Part shown: in pieces, positions 17,562 to 26,292 of the stretch
Layout of the letters: each line of letters opens with the position of its first letter
Numbering within the stretch: the stretch's first letter is position 1
From: an uncultured Cohaesibacter sp.
GTDB lineage: Bacteria; Pseudomonadota; Alphaproteobacteria; Rhizobiales; Cohaesibacteraceae
NCBI RefSeq assembly: GCF_963676275.1
Contig: NZ_OY781091.1
Span: forward strand, 1,528,775 to 1,592,774
Direction: 5' to 3'
DNA: 64,000 bases
Made by a program: the position numbers and the translations under genes
Notes under the pieces: generated by a model
Told to the model about the DNA's origin: nothing
Databases searched by the model: none
Seen by the model: the letters and a program-made list of their open reading frames with translations, nothing else

Positions 17562-18461
17562 ATGATCTGGGTGGATACGGATTTCGGTTTTGATGACCTT
17601 TGGGCGCTGCTGTTGCTCCGTCACCATGATGTTGCCATGGCTGGCGTGTCTCTGGTCGCAGGCAATGCGCCGCTGCCACAGGTCAAGGCCAATGCTCTTG
17701 GTGCCAACAAGGCCTATGGCCTTGCCATGCCGCTTTACGAAGGCGCAGACCGTCCCCTGAAACGCCAGCCCGAGACGGCGCAATCCATCCTTGGTTCCTC
17801 CGGAATGCAGACCCGCGGCAGGACATTGCCTTTTGTCCCCGCAGACGCACCCATGCCTGCCGCGGTGTCTGCTCTTGCCTCCTGGCTAATGTCTGCCAAA
17901 GAGGGCGAGGCGCGCGACATTCTTGCGCTTGGCCCCCTGACCAACATCGCCCGGCTCGTGCAAGAGCATCCCCAAGCCATCACCCATATATCACGGCTCG
18001 TCTGGATGGGCGGTGGCAATTGTCAGGGCAACCACACGCCACATGCGGAATATAACGCCTTTGCCGATCCCGAAGCCGCCGCCATCGTGATGCAGGCAGA
18101 CCTGCCGCTCGAAATCGCAGACCTGACCCTCTGCCGCAGCGTATCTTTTTCGGAGGCGGATATGCCTGATAGCGATCCTCTGACTGCGGATTTGCTGGGC
18201 GGCTATTTCGACATTGCCCTGCGGCGCGGACGCCAGCAAATGTCGATTTATGATCCGGTCGCCGCGCTGGCCGTCGTCGATCCGGGGGGCTTTGCGGCTT
18301 CAGCGGTCGATATGGTGACGGTCACCGAGGCTGGCGAGCGCTATGGCGCAACGGAGTTCCGCCGCAATCCTTCCGCCCGGGGAAGATTGCTGGTCAAGGC
18401 TCCGGCTGATGCCGCCAGACGCTGCCTTGATGTGCTCAAGGGCGAACTCTGCGCTCTTTGA
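17562..18461 (+). CDS. Nucleoside hydrolase (IUNH family)
   Basis: Predicted N-ribohydrolase splitting a nucleoside into base and ribose, 299 aa, cytoplasmic. The calcium-binding N terminus reads DTDFGFDD (5-12): the Asp residues of the usual DTDPGIDD are all kept but Pro and Ile are both Phe. Other family blocks are LALGPLTNIARL, VWMGGGNCQGNHTPHAEYNAFADPEAA and YDPVAALAVVDP. It begins 2 bp after the ATPase stop. Because adenine deaminase follows, the likely substrate is adenosine or inosine. Substrate specificity cannot be read from the sequence. Confidence 0.88.
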   Translation: MIWVDTDFGFDDLWALLLLRHHDVAMAGVSLVAGNAPLPQVKANALGANKAYGLAMPLYEGADRPLKRQPETAQSILGSSGMQTRGRTLPFVPADAPMPAAVSALASWLMSAKEGEARDILALGPLTNIARLVQEHPQAITHISRLVWMGGGNCQGNHTPHAEYNAFADPEAAAIVMQADLPLEIADLTLCRSVSFSEADMPDSDPLTADLLGGYFDIALRRGRQQMSIYDPVAALAVVDPGGFAASAVDMVTVTEAGERYGATEFRRNPSARGRLLVKAPADAARRCLDVLKGELCAL

Positions 18462-18554
18462 AGCGCCGACAAAATGAATATTTGATCAAGCATCCGCGCA
18501 GGCGCGCTCTAACTGATGCCTCACGGAAGATGCACAAGAAGAATGAAATGTAAC

Positions 18555-20336
18555 ATGGCTCTGGACCCCAATCTCTCCGACCCGACCCTCAGACGCGCCG
18601 CCGTTGATGCCGCCTGTGGTCGTCGCCCCTTTGATCTGCTGATCGAGAATGCCCGGATCCTTGATATGGTCACGGGACGGCAACGCAAGGCCGATATCGG
18701 CATCGTCGGAGCGCTGATCGCTTCGGTGCATGCGCCTGATGGAAAGGCCGAAGCAAGCCACCGCATCGATGCCGCAGGGGCAATGGTGGTGCCCGGATTG
18801 ATCGACACCCATATGCATGTCGAAAGCTCGATGATCACCCCAGCGACCTATTCGGATCGGGTCTTGCCCAAAGGGGTGACAACCGCTCTCTGGGATCCGC
18901 ATGAACTGGCCAATGTGGCAGGGCTTGCCGGAGTAGACTATGCCCTTGAAGCGGCGCGGGCTGCGACCTTGCGCTTCCTCACGCTGGCGCCCACATGCGT
19001 ACCTTCTGCCCCCGGCTACGAGCTGAGCGGGGGAGATTTCGATGCCGATGTCATTGCCGATCTGATGGCGCGCGATGATATTCATGGTGCCGCCGAACTG
19101 ATGACGATGCAGCCGCTGCTGGCTGGCGAAGACCGCGTGACAGGCATCGTCAATGCCGGACTTGCCGCTGGCAAGCGGGTCTGCGGTCATGGTCGCGGGC
19201 TGGTGGGCCGCGAACTTTCCGCCTATGTAGCGGCCGGTGTCGAGACCGATCACGAATTGACATCCGCCGATGATCTCATCGCCCGGCTAGAAGCGGGCAT
19301 GACGGTCGAATTGCGCGGCTCCCATGAGCATTTGCTGCCAGAATTTGCCAAGGCCATTCTGGCGCTCGGGCTGATGCCGCAAACACTAACCCTTTGCACC
19401 GATGACGTCTTTGCCGATGATCTGCTCAACAAGGGCGCGCTTGATCAGCTGATGCGCACCCTTATCAGGGAAGGACTGCCCCCATTCTGGGTCTATCAGG
19501 CGGCCACGCTTAATGGCGCCAGCCGCATCGGTCGGCCAGATCTTGGCCTCATCGCGCCGGGCAAGCGCGCCGATATCGTCATTCTGTCTGACATCGAAGA
19601 TGTGCGCGCCAGTATGGTCGTCATGAATGGTGCCTTGGTTGCCAGCGAGGGGCAGATCTGCACGCCAAGCGCGGTGACAGAGCGGCCTGCTGCACTGTCG
19701 GCCAGCGTCAGGACCAGGGACTTCGTGCCTGATGATTTCGAGATCGCGTCCAATGGCAGCAAGGCCCGCATTGCCACCCTGTCCAAACCGCGATTCCCTG
19801 AATGGGGCGAGCGCGAGGTGACAATCGAGAATGGCCATTTGCAGCTACCCGATGACATGATCCGCATGGCGGTGGTCAATCGTCATGGCCAGAACACGCC
19901 GGTGCGCGTGGCCTTCATGGAAAATTGGGGCAACTGGCGCGGAAGCTTCGCCTCGACCGTCTCCCACGACAGCCACAATCTGACCCTGTTTGGTCGTGAT
20001 CCTCTGGACATGGCCGTTGCCGCCAATGCGCTCAAGGCAATGGATGGCGGGCTTGTCGCCGTGCGAGACGGTGCCGTGATCGCATCCGTTGCCCTGCCGG
20101 TGGCCGGACTGCTCAGTGATCAGGATCTTGATGCTGTTGCCGCCGATTTTGCCGCCGTACGCGCAGCGACCGACAGTCTGGTTGACTGGCAGCCTCCCTA
20201 TCTGGTTTTCAAGGCCCTTTTCGGCGCCTCTCTCGTCTGCAACAAGGGCCCACGGCTGACCGATGTCGGGCTGGTCGAGGTTTTCGACGGCATCAAGCTG
20301 GAAAGTTGCCTGCTGGAAGGCAAAGCGGCCCGATAG
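18555..20336 (+). CDS. ade: Adenine deaminase
   Basis: Amidohydrolase-superfamily enzyme converting adenine to hypoxanthine and ammonia (about 593 aa, as in bacterial Ade). The order is N-terminal beta domain (LIENARILDMVTG), metal site PGLIDTHMHVESSMITP, DPHELANVAG, HGRGLVGRELSAYVAAGVETDHE, CTDDVFADDLL, APGKRADIVIL, and a C-terminal domain with NRHGQNTPVRVAF. I place the start at ATG 18555 (MALDPN); ATG 18543 or 18516 are alternatives and none has a strong Shine-Dalgarno. Sits 93 bp after the nucleoside hydrolase; with it the pathway adenosine to adenine to hypoxanthine is complete. Confidence 0.93.
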   Translation: MALDPNLSDPTLRRAAVDAACGRRPFDLLIENARILDMVTGRQRKADIGIVGALIASVHAPDGKAEASHRIDAAGAMVVPGLIDTHMHVESSMITPATYSDRVLPKGVTTALWDPHELANVAGLAGVDYALEAARAATLRFLTLAPTCVPSAPGYELSGGDFDADVIADLMARDDIHGAAELMTMQPLLAGEDRVTGIVNAGLAAGKRVCGHGRGLVGRELSAYVAAGVETDHELTSADDLIARLEAGMTVELRGSHEHLLPEFAKAILALGLMPQTLTLCTDDVFADDLLNKGALDQLMRTLIREGLPPFWVYQAATLNGASRIGRPDLGLIAPGKRADIVILSDIEDVRASMVVMNGALVASEGQICTPSAVTERPAALSASVRTRDFVPDDFEIASNGSKARIATLSKPRFPEWGEREVTIENGHLQLPDDMIRMAVVNRHGQNTPVRVAFMENWGNWRGSFASTVSHDSHNLTLFGRDPLDMAVAANALKAMDGGLVAVRDGAVIASVALPVAGLLSDQDLDAVAADFAAVRAATDSLVDWQPPYLVFKALFGASLVCNKGPRLTDVGLVEVFDGIKLESCLLEGKAAR

Positions 20337-20406
20337 GGACCGCTTTGGCCCCCACTGGCCCCCCCTCTGGCCACCATTCAGCACCGTTTGCTACCGCTCG
20401 CCATCA

Positions 20407-21627
20407 TCAGCCTATATTGACGACCCCCTTGGCAATCAGGGCTTCAATCTCGCCCTGTTGCAGCCCCAGCTCGCGGGACAAGACAGACCCGCTGTCCTCG
20501 CCCAGAAGGGAAGGAGCCCTTGCGGCCTGAGGCCCCGAGCCATCAAACCGCATCGGGCTTTTGACCAGCTTCAGATCCCCGACCTTGTCATGATGCACGG
20601 TCTCGATCAGTCCGCGGCGGGTCACATGTTCCTGATCAAGCGCCTCGGCCACATCAAGAATGGGTGCATGGGGTACGTCATATTCCGTCAGTTGCGCCAG
20701 CCAGTAAGCGGTGCTGTCCTCTCGCATGCGCTCGAAAATCATGGCTTCCAGCTGGTCGCGGTTGGCCAGCCTGTTCTCATAGAGCGAGAAGCGGATATCG
20801 CTGAGCCATTCTGGCTTGCCGAGACATTTGGCAAAATTCTGCCAGAAGCGGTCCGTCAGGCAGGCAACGATGACATAGCCGTCCGAGGTGGGAAAAGATC
20901 CGTAGGGCACAATGCTTGGATGTCGCGTGCCAACCGGTTGCGGGCTTTGGCCGGTGATGAAATAGATCTGGGAAAGATATCCCAGCATGGCGATGAGGCT
21001 GTCCAGCATCGGAATTTCAACCCGACTTCCCCGTCCGGTAACGCTTCTCTCATGCAAGGCGGCCAGAATGCCGAACATCGAGAAGATGCTACCCGCCATA
21101 TCTCCGAGCGGCAGGCTGAGGCGGTTGGGTGGCTGGTCCGGTTCCCTGTTCAGATGCATCACGCCGGAAAGGGCCTGCACCACAATGTCGAATGCCGGTT
21201 TGTCACTATGGGGGCTGTCATTGCCAAAACCGGTAATCGAGCAATAGATCAGCTTTTCATTCTCGGCCTTGAGAGTCTCATGGCCCAGCCCCAGACGCTC
21301 CATCACGCCGGGGCGGAAATTCTCGATCAGAATGTCGCATTTCGCCGCCAGCCTTTTGGCAATATCGATGCCTTCAGGCGATTTTAGGTCGAGGCTGATG
21401 CTCTGTTTGTTGCGGTTAAGAGCGATGTAATAATGGCTTAGTCCATTCTGGAAGGGTGGGAAATTGCGGGTGTCATCACCACCGCTAATCGGCTCCACCT
21501 TGATCACTTCCGCGCCCAGATCTGCCAGCACCATGGAGGCGTAGGGACCGGAAAGAATGCGCGAGAAATCGAGCACCTTGATGCCATCGAGCGGACCGCG
21601 TCTGCTGCTGTTTTGCGTGTCAGCCAT
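20407..21627 (-). CDS. CoA transferase family III (CaiB/BaiF type)
   Basis: Cytoplasmic CoA transferase of 406 aa that moves CoA between carboxylic acids. N-terminal PLDGIKVLDFSRILSGPYASMVLADLGAEVIKVEP contains the CoA-binding fold, and the family-III catalytic Asp is expected in the following GDDTRNFPP/HYYIALNRNKQSISLDL stretch. Also FNIVVQALSGVMHLNREPDQPPNRLSLPLGDMAGS-type text. It overlaps the thioesterase gene by 8 bp and is the last gene of the minus-strand arm. In this island it may activate the imported acid with succinyl- or acetyl-CoA. Confidence 0.9.
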   Translation of the reverse strand: MADTQNSSRRGPLDGIKVLDFSRILSGPYASMVLADLGAEVIKVEPISGGDDTRNFPPFQNGLSHYYIALNRNKQSISLDLKSPEGIDIAKRLAAKCDILIENFRPGVMERLGLGHETLKAENEKLIYCSITGFGNDSPHSDKPAFDIVVQALSGVMHLNREPDQPPNRLSLPLGDMAGSIFSMFGILAALHERSVTGRGSRVEIPMLDSLIAMLGYLSQIYFITGQSPQPVGTRHPSIVPYGSFPTSDGYVIVACLTDRFWQNFAKCLGKPEWLSDIRFSLYENRLANRDQLEAMIFERMREDSTAYWLAQLTEYDVPHAPILDVAEALDQEHVTRRGLIETVHHDKVGDLKLVKSPMRFDGSGPQAARAPSLLGEDSGSVLSRELGLQQGEIEALIAKGVVNIG

Positions 21628-22051
21628 GTGGGGCCTCCCTTTGCATGATTTTCATGACGGCCGTGGCGCTGGCAAGCAGGTCATCCTCCTGTGAGGTGAC
21701 ATCGGCATCGACGAATATCATTGAGCGCGTTGCCTTGCGGATCTTCGCCCGCGCCGTTATCAGCTCTCCTTCCCGAGCCGCACCCAGAAAGCGGGTGTCC
21801 ATCTGGATTGTGACTGTGGGCTTGCGGCCTGCCGCATTCCAGGCTTCAAGCGCGATGGTCTGATCGAGCAGACTTGTAATCACGCCACCATGCAAACTGC
21901 CGATATGATTGAGATGCGCAGGCCCGACACGCAAGGCATAACGCTTGGAACCATCCTCTTCCCTGCGCCGCAGCAATGGCCCGATAAGACCGACAAAGCC
22001 ATCGATAGTCATGGCCTGCCAGTCCTCATTCCCCGTAAGTGACTTGGTCAA
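21620..22051 (-). CDS. PaaI-family hotdog thioesterase
   Basis: Single-domain hotdog protein, 143 aa. The motif AHLNHIGSLHGGVITSLLDQTIALEAW is the PaaI signature, with HGG and Asp as active-site elements. It likely hydrolyses an acyl-CoA to recycle CoA or clear a dead-end intermediate of the island. Encoded between the IclR regulator and the CoA transferase on the minus strand; only 20 bp follow the IclR stop. Confidence 0.85.
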   Translation of the reverse strand: MTKSLTGNEDWQAMTIDGFVGLIGPLLRRREEDGSKRYALRVGPAHLNHIGSLHGGVITSLLDQTIALEAWNAAGRKPTVTIQMDTRFLGAAREGELITARAKIRKATRSMIFVDADVTSQEDDLLASATAVMKIMQREAPHG

Positions 22052-22071
22052 TTTCCCCTCCCGATCCTTTT

Positions 22072-22845
22072 TCAGATTTGTAATTCTTGTATTTCGTTCC
22101 TTATTTCCATCATGGCCTTGGCCAGCTTCGGGATATCCTCGGACTGCAATCGTTCCGAAATGCCGATGCTGACGAGGGAGCGCACCATCTTTCCCTCTCT
22201 ATTGAAAACCGGGACAGCCACCACTGTCACCCCGGAAATATAGACCCCCTGATCGACCCCATAGCCCAGCTTGCGCGCCGCTTCGACCTGCTTCAGCCAA
22301 TCGTCGAATCGCGGGGGATGATCCCAGACCAGCTTGTCGAATTCCTTGCGCAATAACAGAGGCTCCAGCTTGTTATAGGCGGCAAACAGACGCCCCGTGG
22401 CGCTGATTAGCGGCGGAAAGCGGCTGCCGAAATCGACCTGCAGGCGAAAGGGCAGTGTGGATTGTGACAGGGCAATCACCACCATCTGCGCCGGTTCCGC
22501 CAGTTGCGTCGCAATCGCGGTGACGCCGAATCGATTCGACAATTCCGACAGGCGAGGCTGTACCAGAGTGGAGAAGGAATTCTTTTGCAGCGCGGATCGC
22601 GCCAGCGGCAGGATACCGATGCCGATGGAGTAGCGCTTGGTGTCCGGATCAAAGTCCACCAGCCCCTCATCCTGCAGAACCCGGAGGATGTGAAGGCAGG
22701 TACTGGGCACCAGTCCGAGATTTCTCGCCAGAGGATTGACCCCTACGGGGTCATCGGACCGGGCCAGCTGTCTCAGGATTGCCAGCGCACGCGTTACCGC
22801 CGGAACCTGCCTTTTGCTTTGTTGCTTCGCTTCTTTCTCGACCAT
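22072..22845 (-). CDS. IclR-family transcriptional regulator
   Basis: Regulator of about 257 aa: N-terminal winged helix (PAVTRALAILRQLARS...VNPLARNLGLVPSTCLHILRVLQDEGLV) and C-terminal GAF-like effector domain (STLPFRLQVDFGSRFPPLISATGRLFAAY, YGVDQGVYISGVTVVAVPVFN). I start at ATG 22845 because AGAGGTG lies about 8 nt upstream; an ATG at 22866 is in frame too. It faces the acyl-CoA ligase operon across a 120-160 bp region with a perfect palindrome, so it probably controls both arms. The effector is unknown, perhaps the imported acid or its CoA ester. Confidence 0.9.
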   Translation of the reverse strand: MVEKEAKQQSKRQVPAVTRALAILRQLARSDDPVGVNPLARNLGLVPSTCLHILRVLQDEGLVDFDPDTKRYSIGIGILPLARSALQKNSFSTLVQPRLSELSNRFGVTAIATQLAEPAQMVVIALSQSTLPFRLQVDFGSRFPPLISATGRLFAAYNKLEPLLLRKEFDKLVWDHPPRFDDWLKQVEAARKLGYGVDQGVYISGVTVVAVPVFNREGKMVRSLVSIGISERLQSEDIPKLAKAMMEIRNEIQELQI

Positions 22846-22883
22846 CTTCAGGGCACCTCTATCCATCTGATTTCTCTGATTTT

Positions 22884-22899
22884 ATTGTATATATACAAT
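22884..22899. promoter_or_regulatory. Putative IclR operator, perfect 16-bp palindrome
   Basis: ATTGTATATATACAAT is its own reverse complement. It lies in the divergent region between the IclR gene and the acyl-CoA ligase gene, 13 bp upstream of the -35 candidate of the rightward promoter. Confidence 0.65.
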
Positions 22900-22911
22900 G
22901 AAAAAATCATA

Positions 22912-22941
22912 TTGACAATAGCATAGCAATCTACCTATCGT
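22912..22941 (+). promoter_or_regulatory. Candidate sigma-70 promoter of the acyl-CoA ligase operon
   Basis: TTGACA at 22912-22917 is a perfect -35 box; TATCGT at 22936-22941 after 18 bp is a moderate -10 box. A second small dyad, CGTTG-T-CAACG at 22939-22949, overlaps the -10 region and could bind a repressor. Confidence 0.4.
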
Positions 22942-23005
22942 TGTCAACGGAACAAGCAGCACGGGAAGGCTGACTTGAGAAAAAGAGGTGGGGAGGCAGT
23001 CGGGC

Positions 23006-24565
23006 ATGAAGCGCCTAACGGAATATACGTCCTATTCGGATGCGCAGAGGCATTATTCAAAGGACGCGCTTTGGGATTTGTTTGAAGGCAGTCGCGAACG
23101 TTTCAACATTGCGCATGAATGCATCGACCGCTATCGCGATGTGGCGGAAACCGCGATCAGCATTGCCCATGCCGACGGGCGCGACGAGATCATTTCCTTT
23201 GCAGAGATTTCCAGACGGTCATCTCAGATTGCCCATTATCTGAAGGAGCGTGGCATTCGCAAGGGAGACCGCATCGCGGTGATGATCGAGCCGACCCTGC
23301 CATTCTACTGCTGCCTTTACGGAGCGATGAAGGCCGGTGCGGTCGCCGTTCCGATGTTCACACTATTCGGCCCCGACGGCATCCAGTTGCGTGTCGGCGA
23401 TTGTGAGCCGGAGGTTTTTTTCACCAATGACGACAAGTTTCAGGACGCGCTGGTGGGCGGTGCAAAAAACGTGATCGTTGCCGACAAGGAGTTTCTTGAC
23501 GGTCTCGATGGCTATCCTGAAACCTATCAGTGGGATACGACCGGGGATGATCTGGCGGTGTTGCAATATACCTCGGGCACGACGCGCCTGTTGCCTGCTG
23601 CGGTTCATCATAGCCATCGCTCGATCGTCACCCTGATGGTTGCCGCTCTTTATGGTACAGGCATCCGTCCCGGAGACCGCTTTTTCTGCCCGTCCTCTCC
23701 GGCATGGGGGCATGGCTTGTGGCACGGCACATTGGCTCCGCTTGCCATGGGCGTCTCGACGGGTACCTTCAGCGGTCGCTTTGATCCGGTGCGCCTGCTC
23801 AAGGCACTACAGGATTTCAAAATAACCAATCTGACGGCGGCGGCCACCCACTACCGCATGATGCGCAATTGCGGCGAGGCCGGGAAATACCGCTATTGCC
23901 TCGAAAAGCTCAGCTTCACCGGCGAGCCGATTGATTCCGAAACCGCAAAATATGTCGAGCAGGTTTTCGGCTCCAAGGTCCGCTCCATGTATGGCACCAC
24001 CGAGATCGGCGTCATCATTTCCAATTATCCCGGAGCGGGCGATCTGGAAGTGCGTGACGGTGCCATGGGCAAGGCGGTGCCGGGCGTCGAGGTCGAGGTG
24101 CAGAAAGCCGATGGCACGCCGGCAGCCCCCGGCGAAACCGGTGAATTGATGGTGCGCAAGAGAGGGGAATGGTTCCCCACCAAGGATCTCGGACGCGTCG
24201 ATGAAGACGGCTATTTCTATCATGCAGGCCGCGCCGATGACGTGATCATTTCGGCAGGCTGGACCATGAGTGCCGTCGAGATCGAAGACGCGATCCTGCG
24301 TCACCCCAAGGTGGCCGAATGCGCGGCGATTGGCGTGCCCGATGAATTGCGCGGGCAGGTGGTCAAGGCTTTCATTCTGCTCAAGGGCAAGGGCAGCGAT
24401 GGCCTTGATGAAGAGATACAGGAGCTGGTGCGCTCCAATCTCAGCCGCCATGAATATCCAAGACAGATTGAATTTGTCACCTCCTTGCCAAAGACCCCCG
24501 CAGGCAAGGTGAACCGGAAAATCCTGCGTGATCAGGAAGCGAAATCCGCGGCGACTGCTCAATAG
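23006..24565 (+). CDS. AMP-dependent acyl-CoA synthetase/ligase
   Basis: Adenylate-forming ligase, 519 aa from ATG 23006 (GGGGAGG at 22990-22996; a GTG at 22988 is less well placed). It would activate a carboxylic acid with ATP and CoA. Visible: P-loop region YTSGTTRLLPAAVHHSH, which deviates from the usual TSGTTGxPKGV but resembles a known medium/short-chain acyl subfamily; SMYGTTEIG; YFYHAGRADDVIISAGWTMSAVEIE; and the C-terminal catalytic lysine in KTPAGKVNRK. First gene of a plus-strand operon with a dehydratase, TRAP transporter and methylcrotonyl-CoA carboxylase, so a short branched acid is the probable substrate. Confidence 0.9.
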   Translation: MKRLTEYTSYSDAQRHYSKDALWDLFEGSRERFNIAHECIDRYRDVAETAISIAHADGRDEIISFAEISRRSSQIAHYLKERGIRKGDRIAVMIEPTLPFYCCLYGAMKAGAVAVPMFTLFGPDGIQLRVGDCEPEVFFTNDDKFQDALVGGAKNVIVADKEFLDGLDGYPETYQWDTTGDDLAVLQYTSGTTRLLPAAVHHSHRSIVTLMVAALYGTGIRPGDRFFCPSSPAWGHGLWHGTLAPLAMGVSTGTFSGRFDPVRLLKALQDFKITNLTAAATHYRMMRNCGEAGKYRYCLEKLSFTGEPIDSETAKYVEQVFGSKVRSMYGTTEIGVIISNYPGAGDLEVRDGAMGKAVPGVEVEVQKADGTPAAPGETGELMVRKRGEWFPTKDLGRVDEDGYFYHAGRADDVIISAGWTMSAVEIEDAILRHPKVAECAAIGVPDELRGQVVKAFILLKGKGSDGLDEEIQELVRSNLSRHEYPRQIEFVTSLPKTPAGKVNRKILRDQEAKSAATAQ

Positions 24566-24593
24566 TGCCGTTTGAATTCTGGAGGAGAAAGAC

Positions 24594-25733
24594 ATGAATG
24601 AGACCCTGCATCGGAAATTTCCGAAAATAACACCCGAGGGGCTTGATGAATTGCGCAAGCGCATCGGCGTCAAGATTGAAAAGACCGTCGAGCCATGGTG
24701 CTACGAGGCCACAAGAGACAATATTCGCCACTATGCCCACGGCATCGGTGATGACAATCCGCTCTGGTGTGATCCCGATTATGCCAAGGCGACCAGATAT
24801 GGCGATGTGATTGCTCTGCCGAGTTTCCTGTTTGCCACCAGCCGTATCATTTCCGGCTATGTCGGCGGGCTGCCGGGCGTGCATGCCATGTGGTCGGGGG
24901 CCAATTGGACATGGCACAAGCCAATCCTGCGCAATACCGAATTCCGCACCGAAGCCTTCCTCAAAGACCTGATCGAGCATGATACCCGCTTTGCCGGCAA
25001 GGCCATCCAGCAGATCTATCATGTCGATTTCTATGATGCCAAAAATGGCGATCTGCTCGCCGAGGCAGACAGCTGGTGCTTCCGCACGGATCGCGATCAG
25101 GCCCGCGAGAATGGCACCAAATATACCGCTGCCAAGGAGAAGGGCCGCCGGGTCTACACGCAGCAAGAACTCGACAGCTTCTATAAATATTACGAGCAGG
25201 AAACCATTCGCGGTGCCGAGACGCGCTATTGGGATGATGTCAATGAAGGCGATGCATTGCCAACCATGGTCAAGGGACCGATGACGGCGACCGGCTTCAT
25301 TGCCTATGCGCAGGGCTGGGGCGGTCTCTATATCCGGGCCAACAAGCTGGCATGGCAACTCCAGCAGAAGCATCCGTCTGCCGGTATCAAGAACCGCTTC
25401 GGTATTCCCGACTGCCCCGAACGGGTGCATTGGGAGGAGGAGTTCGCGCTCGAGGTGGGCGCTCCGGGAGCCTATGACTATGGACCGGAACGCACCTCCT
25501 GGCTCACCCATCAGGTCACCAACTGGATGGGCGATGACGGCTTTCTGTTTAAGGCCAATTGTCAGGTCCGGCGGCACAATCCCGAAGGCGACATCATTCT
25601 TATCCATGGTAGGGTGGCCCGCAAATTCGAGGAAAATGGCCGCTATCTGGTCGAGATCGAGCAACGCGCAGAACAGCAGGATGGCGAGCTTTCTGCGATC
25701 GGCTCGGCGATTGTGGAATTGCCCAAACGATAA
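24594..25733 (+). CDS. Double-hotdog acyl dehydratase (MaoC/FAS1-like)
   Basis: Predicted hydratase/dehydratase of 379 aa with two hotdog domains. The first (about 20-165) carries HYAHGIGDDNPLWCDPDYA, the FAS1-like dehydratase signature with the catalytic Asp; the second (about 220-375) carries MTATGFIAYAQGWGG and WMGDDGFLFKANCQVRRHNPEGDIIL-type strands. Such proteins add or remove water at an enoyl/3-hydroxyacyl-CoA. Here it sits directly after the acyl-CoA ligase (RBS GGAGGAG) and before the transporter. A dehydration of 3-hydroxy-3-methylbutyryl-CoA to 3-methylcrotonyl-CoA would link the ligase to the carboxylase; that role is inference. Confidence 0.8.
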   Translation: MNETLHRKFPKITPEGLDELRKRIGVKIEKTVEPWCYEATRDNIRHYAHGIGDDNPLWCDPDYAKATRYGDVIALPSFLFATSRIISGYVGGLPGVHAMWSGANWTWHKPILRNTEFRTEAFLKDLIEHDTRFAGKAIQQIYHVDFYDAKNGDLLAEADSWCFRTDRDQARENGTKYTAAKEKGRRVYTQQELDSFYKYYEQETIRGAETRYWDDVNEGDALPTMVKGPMTATGFIAYAQGWGGLYIRANKLAWQLQQKHPSAGIKNRFGIPDCPERVHWEEEFALEVGAPGAYDYGPERTSWLTHQVTNWMGDDGFLFKANCQVRRHNPEGDIILIHGRVARKFEENGRYLVEIEQRAEQQDGELSAIGSAIVELPKR

Positions 25734-25765
25734 GGGATTCCTGTTTCAGCCTTTGGGAGGTTTGG

Positions 25766-26251
25766 TTGAACGCTTTCGGAACAATCCTGAACAAACTGGA
25801 AGACGCCCTGCATCTGGGAGGGTGTTTGGGTCTTGTCGCCGTGGCGGCACTCATCAACGCGGACATTCTGCTGCGGTTCTTTTTCAATGAACCGGTTCAG
25901 ATCCAGTTCGAACTGACCGAGCTGTTTCTTATGCCTGCGTTGGCCACATTGTCCCTTTCTCGCGTCTATCGCGAGGGAGGGCATCTGTCGATTGATCTTG
26001 TCCCGAAATATTTCGCTGGAGATATGGGGCTGTTCATCAAGGTCGTGCAGCTGTTTCTGCCTGCGGTCTTCTTTGCCGCAGTCACCTTCATGTCCGGCAA
26101 GTTTGCCATTCGGGCCATTCTTGGCGGCGAGATTGAATATGGCGTCATCGATTGGCCGATGGGCTGGGCCTATGCCCTGATCCCGCTGGGATGCGGTGTG
26201 CTGTGCCTGCGGCTGGTCCACGACTTTCTGAAAAAGGTCGTCATGACATAA
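25766..26251 (+). CDS. TRAP transporter small permease (DctQ family)
   Basis: Four-helix TRAP subunit of 161 aa. Start is a TTG at 25766 with GGGAGG five bases before it. Family text: LRFFFNEPVQIQFELTELFLMPALATL, then YREGGHLSIDL near residue 70, and the last helix WAYALIPLGCGVLCLRLVHDFL. Forms the membrane complex with the large permease encoded after the binding protein. Confidence 0.88.
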   Translation: MNAFGTILNKLEDALHLGGCLGLVAVAALINADILLRFFFNEPVQIQFELTELFLMPALATLSLSRVYREGGHLSIDLVPKYFAGDMGLFIKVVQLFLPAVFFAAVTFMSGKFAIRAILGGEIEYGVIDWPMGWAYALIPLGCGVLCLRLVHDFLKKVVMT

Positions 26252-26292
26252 ATGTCTTGAAATAAATGCGAATTTTCTTTGGAGGAGAGAAA

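Noticed and set aside
23570-23620. Altered P-loop (TSGTTRLLPA) of the acyl-CoA ligase as a sign of inactivation
   Set aside because: A known acyl-CoA ligase subfamily has TSGTTR-L/M-P at this place, and all other motifs including the C-terminal lysine are intact.
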